DNA of 64,000 bases. Source: Flagellimonas sp. 389. Lineage in GTDB: Bacteria > Bacteroidota > Bacteroidia > Flavobacteriales > Flavobacteriaceae. Below the pieces are notes generated by a model. It was not told the DNA's origin, ran no database searches, and saw only the letters and a list, made by a program, of their open reading frames with translations. The translations under genes were made by a program, and so were the position numbers. The stretch covers positions 1 to 64,000 of the forward strand of contig NZ_JAHCMU010000005.1 in the NCBI RefSeq assembly GCF_018449435.1, written 5' to 3'. This document shows positions 60,701 to 64,000 of the stretch, piece after piece; positions within the stretch are counted from its first letter, which is position 1; every line of letters starts with the position of its first letter.

Positions 60701-63306
60701 ATACGGAAAGCTCAAAGATTCTGATTTTTTCCGCTGATAAGGAAAAATATACACTTGGCGATCAGGCAGTGGTCACATTTCCTTCGGATGTAGGAGGAAG
60801 AGCATTATTGAGTATCGAAAATGGCTCTGAAGTTTTATCACAACAATGGATCGAAACTTCTGCAAAGGAGACCACGGCCACCATTCCCATAACAGCAGAT
60901 ATGGCTCCGAATGCCTATATCAACATATCGCTGTTGCAGCCCCATGGTCAGGTAGCGAACGACCTGCCCATTCGATTGTACGGTATTGTGCCCCTACTAG
61001 TTGAAAATCCCGCTACCTTTCTAAAACCTGAGCTAAAAATGCCCGAAGTTTTAGAACCCGAGAAGTCATATAAAGTGACCATTTCAGAAAGCAACAAAAA
61101 ACCGATGACGTATTCACTTGCAGTTGTGGATGAAGGACTATTGGACCTTACACGTTTTAAAACCCCAGAAATACATTCCTCCTTTTATGCCAGACAAGCA
61201 TTGGGCGTAAAGACCTTTGACATCTTTGATGATGTCATGGGCGCCTACTCCATAAGTGTGGATAATATCTATGCCATTGGTGGTGGTGGAATTGGTGAGG
61301 GTGCTAAAAACAGGAAAGCACAACGTTTTAAACCCGTAGTAACATATCTAGGGCCGTTTACTTTAAAAGCTGGTGAAAAAACAACGCACACCATTGATAT
61401 GCCCAATTATGTTGGTTCCGTTCGTACCATGGTGGTTGCGGGGAACAAAAACAGTGCTTATGGAAAAACCGAAAAGGCTACTCCTGTGCGGAAGCCTTTA
61501 ATGGTATTGACTTCGATACCCAGAAAACTATCGCCTGGGGAAACAGTTACTATTCCCGTTACTGTATTTGCCATGGAGAAAAAGGTGAAAAATGTAAAGG
61601 TTTCCATTGATGCAGGAAAAGCGCTTGAACCTATAGGGGCCACTACGAAAAACATCACTTTCAATTCGGTTGGAGAACAAATCGTGAATTTTGATTTTAA
61701 GGTAAATCCGAGCAAATCATTTCAGACCATAAAAGTAACGGCTTCTGGTAACGGAGAGCGTGCTAGTAATGAAACCGAGGTCGATGTAGAAAACCCTAAC
61801 CCAATTACCACAAAAAGCACCTTGTACACCGTAACGGAGAATCAATCACAGAGCATTTCTTTTGAAACTTTTGGAACGTCCGGAACAAATACGGCATTTA
61901 TAGAGTTCTCAACATTGCCTCCTATGGATTTTTCAAAACGGATGAACTATTTATTACAGTATCCTCATGGCTGTGTGGAGCAAACCACTTCTGCTGCTTT
62001 TCCTCAATTATTTTTGACAGAGATACTGGATATTACTTTTGACAGAAAAAAGGAAATCGAGAAAAACATCAAAGCCGCCATTAAGAAGCTCAACGATTTC
62101 CAAGCGCCTAGTGGCGGATTAAGTTATTGGCCCGGTTACGGCTATGCTGACGATTGGGGAACTTCATATGCTGGACATTTTATGTTGGAGGCCAAACAGA
62201 AAGGGTATCAATTGCCATTGACATTTTTGAGCAATTGGTTACGCTACCAAAAGAATACTGCACGCCAATGGAGCAATCAACGTACAAGTTACAATACAGA
62301 TATTGCACAAGCTTATAGGCTATACACCCTTGCCTTGGCACAACAACCAGAGCTTGCCGCCATGAACCGATTGCGGGAAGCTAAAAATTTAAGTAACGAA
62401 GCCAAATGGCGTTTAGCTGCAGCTTACGCATTGGTAGGCAAGAAAGAAGTAGCCGAGCAATTGATACAGAAGGCAAACATCAATTTTCAGCCTAACTCCT
62501 ATAATTATAGAACTTATGGCTCCGTTTTTAGGAATATGGCGATGGCATTGGAGACCATGGTAATCATTGGAGATGACCAACAACGGGAGTTGGCCATTTC
62601 ATTGGCGAAAAAATTATCTTCCCAAAGTTGGTACAGTACCCAAGAAACATCTTTTGCCCTTTTGGCCATGGCAAAGATGGTAGCAAAAAATGGCGGTAAA
62701 TCCATTAATTTAACTTTTACCAATAATGGAAAGGAAATATCCGTAAAAACAGATAGAGCTATTGCACAACGAGGACTTTCAATTACATCGGCACAAAGTG
62801 AAATCACCGTTAATAATAAACAAGGGAATGTTATCTATGCCACCCTTACCCAAACAGGCAAATTACCTGTAGGTGAAGAGTTGGCACAACAACGAAACCT
62901 CTCCTTGTCGGTAAGATATCTAGATGCCATTGGAAATTCCATTGATGTATCCAACCTTCGCCAAGGTACAGAGTTGCAAGCTCAGCTCACTGTTTTTAAT
63001 AGTTCAAATGACTATATTGATAATCTAGCATTAACACAAATTGTTCCAAGTGGCTGGGAAATCGTGAATACTTCCTATGCGGGCGGAGGAGATTCAAATT
63101 CGAGTAAAGCGGAGTATATTGATACGCGAGATGATCGAACCAATTTCTATTTTGACCTTGGTTCAAAAAAATCCAAAACCTTTACGGTAAAGCTAAATGC
63201 TTCCTTTTTGGGAGATTATTATCTACCTGGATCACAGGTCGAAGCTATGTACGATGATAATAGATATGCCCGTAATAAGGGGCAATGGATAAAAGTGTCA
63301 CAATAA
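57736..63306 (+). CDS. Bacterial alpha-2-macroglobulin lipoprotein
   Basis: An 1856-residue lipoprotein (lipobox LIGSC). It has macroglobulin-like beta domains along most of its length, including the MG1-type region (DTEYAVSVALNKLF), the conserved MYTERGVHRPGDPIHLTF strand, a bait-like region, LAVVDEGLLDLTRF, and a C-terminal thioester domain with CVEQ (C1413, E1415, Q1416), so the thioester should form. The Q-proximal segment PHGCVEQTTSAAFP is intact. By family it traps foreign proteases in the periplasm. The pbpC gene follows 4 bases later, the standard pairing that links damage trapping to cell-wall repair. Confidence 0.94.
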   Translation: MGRYFRLFLISMLVLIGSCKKKTDSSLDTDNLFKFKDYISYHTNGTQSISTPIKVVLAKQLDQFELTQELPSEYFKISPKIEGKLAIENGRELVFQPSEYLEPDTEYAVSVALNKLFDAIDRDFKEYTFSFKTITPNFKINLGNLQSYSKNWQYLTGTLEASDILNASKINSVLSVAQGDKKISVKWENTKEDARYFTFKIDSIPRKTDDSELAISWNGEALGTENKGSENYTIPGLNKFIVVDAKTSTAPNAALTLNFSDPLKQNQNLNGLVTIEGAQSLRYEINGNVLQVYPANRILGQVRVNVFEGIKSEYGYSLKKPFSELVSFEQLKPSVRLISKGTILPNAASTPIYFETVNLSAVEVRVIQVFENNMLQYLQHNDLTQRYNSDIRTVGRRVAYKVIPLVENKDDDTSSWKAHALDLSKLIKVNPSSLYRIEFSFKKEHTTYGCEGSGNSESDEATNSIAEAQNLSEEAREERYWDNELYYWRDNSYNWEERDNPCHNAFYNSDRIAFTNLLGSDLGLIVKKGNNRSYHFAATNLVTTNPEAGATIKLYNYQQQLLTEVKTDASGFGIYDGDANVAFAIAEKNNNFAYAKLADGNALSLSKFDVSGQKLQSGLQGFMYTERGVHRPGDPIHLTFVLDDKANPLPAKHPVAIEVTDSRGKLVQRNVLKEGTVPVSDGLYAKKEGNFYYFPITTKSTSPTGTWNAKIIVGGAQFNKSLKIATIKPNRLKVSFDFEDEVLKANRNNKGKVEVKWLHGAPARNLKIDVNAKLQQVSNAFPKHKGYIFQDPVRTYNETELQFVTSKLNGEGTLNIDQKITANTNAPGMLQATFTTKVFEGGGDFSIDVFSKKLAPFSHFVGLRSPKAKRYGSFLTDEDTTFDVISVDADGKKAANRKLKVKIFEIAWRWWWNRGYDNLSRYENATVHKPFKEMTVTTGADGKANFRVNIPDDEGGRYLIRVIDEVSGHATGRTAYFYRNWWRRPASGDTESSKILIFSADKEKYTLGDQAVVTFPSDVGGRALLSIENGSEVLSQQWIETSAKETTATIPITADMAPNAYINISLLQPHGQVANDLPIRLYGIVPLLVENPATFLKPELKMPEVLEPEKSYKVTISESNKKPMTYSLAVVDEGLLDLTRFKTPEIHSSFYARQALGVKTFDIFDDVMGAYSISVDNIYAIGGGGIGEGAKNRKAQRFKPVVTYLGPFTLKAGEKTTHTIDMPNYVGSVRTMVVAGNKNSAYGKTEKATPVRKPLMVLTSIPRKLSPGETVTIPVTVFAMEKKVKNVKVSIDAGKALEPIGATTKNITFNSVGEQIVNFDFKVNPSKSFQTIKVTASGNGERASNETEVDVENPNPITTKSTLYTVTENQSQSISFETFGTSGTNTAFIEFSTLPPMDFSKRMNYLLQYPHGCVEQTTSAAFPQLFLTEILDITFDRKKEIEKNIKAAIKKLNDFQAPSGGLSYWPGYGYADDWGTSYAGHFMLEAKQKGYQLPLTFLSNWLRYQKNTARQWSNQRTSYNTDIAQAYRLYTLALAQQPELAAMNRLREAKNLSNEAKWRLAAAYALVGKKEVAEQLIQKANINFQPNSYNYRTYGSVFRNMAMALETMVIIGDDQQRELAISLAKKLSSQSWYSTQETSFALLAMAKMVAKNGGKSINLTFTNNGKEISVKTDRAIAQRGLSITSAQSEITVNNKQGNVIYATLTQTGKLPVGEELAQQRNLSLSVRYLDAIGNSIDVSNLRQGTELQAQLTVFNSSNDYIDNLALTQIVPSGWEIVNTSYAGGGDSNSSKAEYIDTRDDRTNFYFDLGSKKSKTFTVKLNASFLGDYYLPGSQVEAMYDDNRYARNKGQWIKVSQ

Positions 63307-63310
63307 TGGG

Positions 63311-64000
63311 ATGACCGATTTTTTATCAGTTTTAAAAAGGTTTTTACCGAAACATAAAATTAAAGTTTCGGTTTTTCTGATAGTATTCTTGTTATGGTTG
63401 TTCTGTTTGCCCAAGGAGCTTTTTAAAGAGCCTACTTCAACGGTGGTGACAAGTTCAGATAATGTATTGATAGGAGCACGGATTGCGGATGATGGTCAAT
63501 GGCGTTTTCCTCAAATTGATTCTATTCCAGAACGCTTTAAGCAAAGTGTCTTACTGTTTGAAGATGAATATTTCTATAGACATCCAGGGTTTAATCCAAT
63601 TTCTATTTTCAACGCTATAATATACAACCTAACAAAAAATACACGCCGAGGAGGCAGTACAATCACCCAACAGGTTATTCGTCTGAGCAGAAAAAACAAA
63701 AGGCGTACTTATTTTGAAAAATGTATCGAAATCTTCATGGCCACACGATTGGAGTTTCGCCATTCCAAAGAGGAAATTCTAAAACTATATGCCACATATA
63801 CACCTTACGGAGGTAATGTGGTTGGGCTTGAAACCGCATCTTGGCGTTATTTTGGAATACCTGCACACGAGCTAAGTTGGGGACAATCGGCTACTTTGGC
63901 CGTGCTTCCAAATACTCCATCATTGATATTTCCAGGGAGGAATGATGAATCATTATTGAAAAAACGAAATAGGTTGCTCAAAAAACTATTGGATGAAAAA
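63311..64000 (+). CDS. pbpC: Penicillin-binding protein 1C, N-terminal part
   Basis: The first 230 residues of PbpC, cut by the window edge. The ATG at 63311 (MTDFLSVLKRFLPKHKIKVS) leads into a membrane anchor (about 20-35) and a GT51 transglycosylase domain: the acid Glu in LLFEDEYFYRHPGFNP, RGGSTITQQVIRLSR, and KLYATYTPYGGNVVGLETAS. The transpeptidase half lies beyond the window. It makes glycan strands and is co-transcribed with the alpha-2-macroglobulin gene, 4 bases upstream. Confidence 0.95.
   Translation, partial: MTDFLSVLKRFLPKHKIKVSVFLIVFLLWLFCLPKELFKEPTSTVVTSSDNVLIGARIADDGQWRFPQIDSIPERFKQSVLLFEDEYFYRHPGFNPISIFNAIIYNLTKNTRRGGSTITQQVIRLSRKNKRRTYFEKCIEIFMATRLEFRHSKEEILKLYATYTPYGGNVVGLETASWRYFGIPAHELSWGQSATLAVLPNTPSLIFPGRNDESLLKKRNRLLKKLLDEK

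Overview
The window looks like chromosomal DNA of a marine-type member of the Flavobacteriaceae (Bacteroidota). The signs are AT-rich sequence, a SusC/SusD outer-membrane pair, many lipoproteins with an LxxC lipobox, promoters of the Bacteroidota type (-7 box TAnnTTTG), few Shine-Dalgarno sites, and family-restricted proteins such as a Porin_10-type porin, DUF6607, DUF6090, GSCFA and DUF5522. The genus cannot be fixed from the sequence alone. No rRNA, tRNA, CRISPR array, prophage or transposase gene is visible.

Layout. 1-7.1 kb: a leftward promoter whose transcript leaves the window, a putative porin, and a susC-susD pair with no carbohydrate-active enzyme beside it. 7.3-18 kb: housekeeping and envelope genes (rnhB, beta-propeller lipoprotein, OmpA-like protein, lipB, a Pmp3-type small membrane protein, a membrane-anchored LuxR-type regulator, a thioredoxin-like protein, lysS). 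18-27 kb: a DASS-type anion transporter, two neighbouring secreted proteins built from an acidic 35-residue repeat, a large zinc metalloprotease, and a Tat-exported PhoD phosphatase. 27.8-29.4 kb: a satD-DUF3307 pair behind an array of palindromic operators. 29.4-35.3 kb: a divergent haem/iron uptake locus (TonB receptor, HmuY-like lipoprotein and DoxX-like protein on one side; DUF6607, FMN-binding protein, Cys-motif protein and four-helix membrane protein on the other). 35.4-38.5 kb: an accessory stretch with a membrane class III nucleotidyl cyclase, a toxin-antitoxin pair and an unrecognised two-gene unit. 38.6-43 kb: an MFS transporter, then a Nudix-type regulator divergent from a membrane-anchored GH3 glycosidase, with two dyad operators between them. 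43-54 kb: hemL, a LysM glucosaminidase, a PLP enzyme, a minimal HExxH protein, a tiny DUF5522 protein, an aromatic amino acid hydroxylase, and a leftward alaS-led run. 54-64 kb: an M23 peptidase with a MerR-type regulator, a perfect 7-bp tandem repeat, a LemA-TPM-TPM cluster, and a giant alpha-2-macroglobulin lipoprotein followed by pbpC, cut by the window edge.

How the parts work together. Much of the window serves the cell envelope: nutrient import across the outer membrane, peptidoglycan turnover, and defence of the envelope (alpha-2-macroglobulin with PbpC). The most original signals are (1) SatD, which reads like a nucleotidyl-cyclase palm fused to a helix-turn-helix, behind three 28-bp-spaced palindromes that overlap its own promoter; (2) the acidic YIEDE/LGFDT/YLPEGF repeat family; (3) the Nudix regulator/GH3 operator pair; (4) the flavinylated-protein side arm of the haem locus; and (5) small inverted-repeat elements at 10.4, 18.0 and 27.9 kb. 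Two genes shorter than 60 codons (Pmp3 at 14255-14410 and DUF5522 at 46539-46700) are easy to miss and are included. All assignments come from reading motifs by eye; no database search was run.
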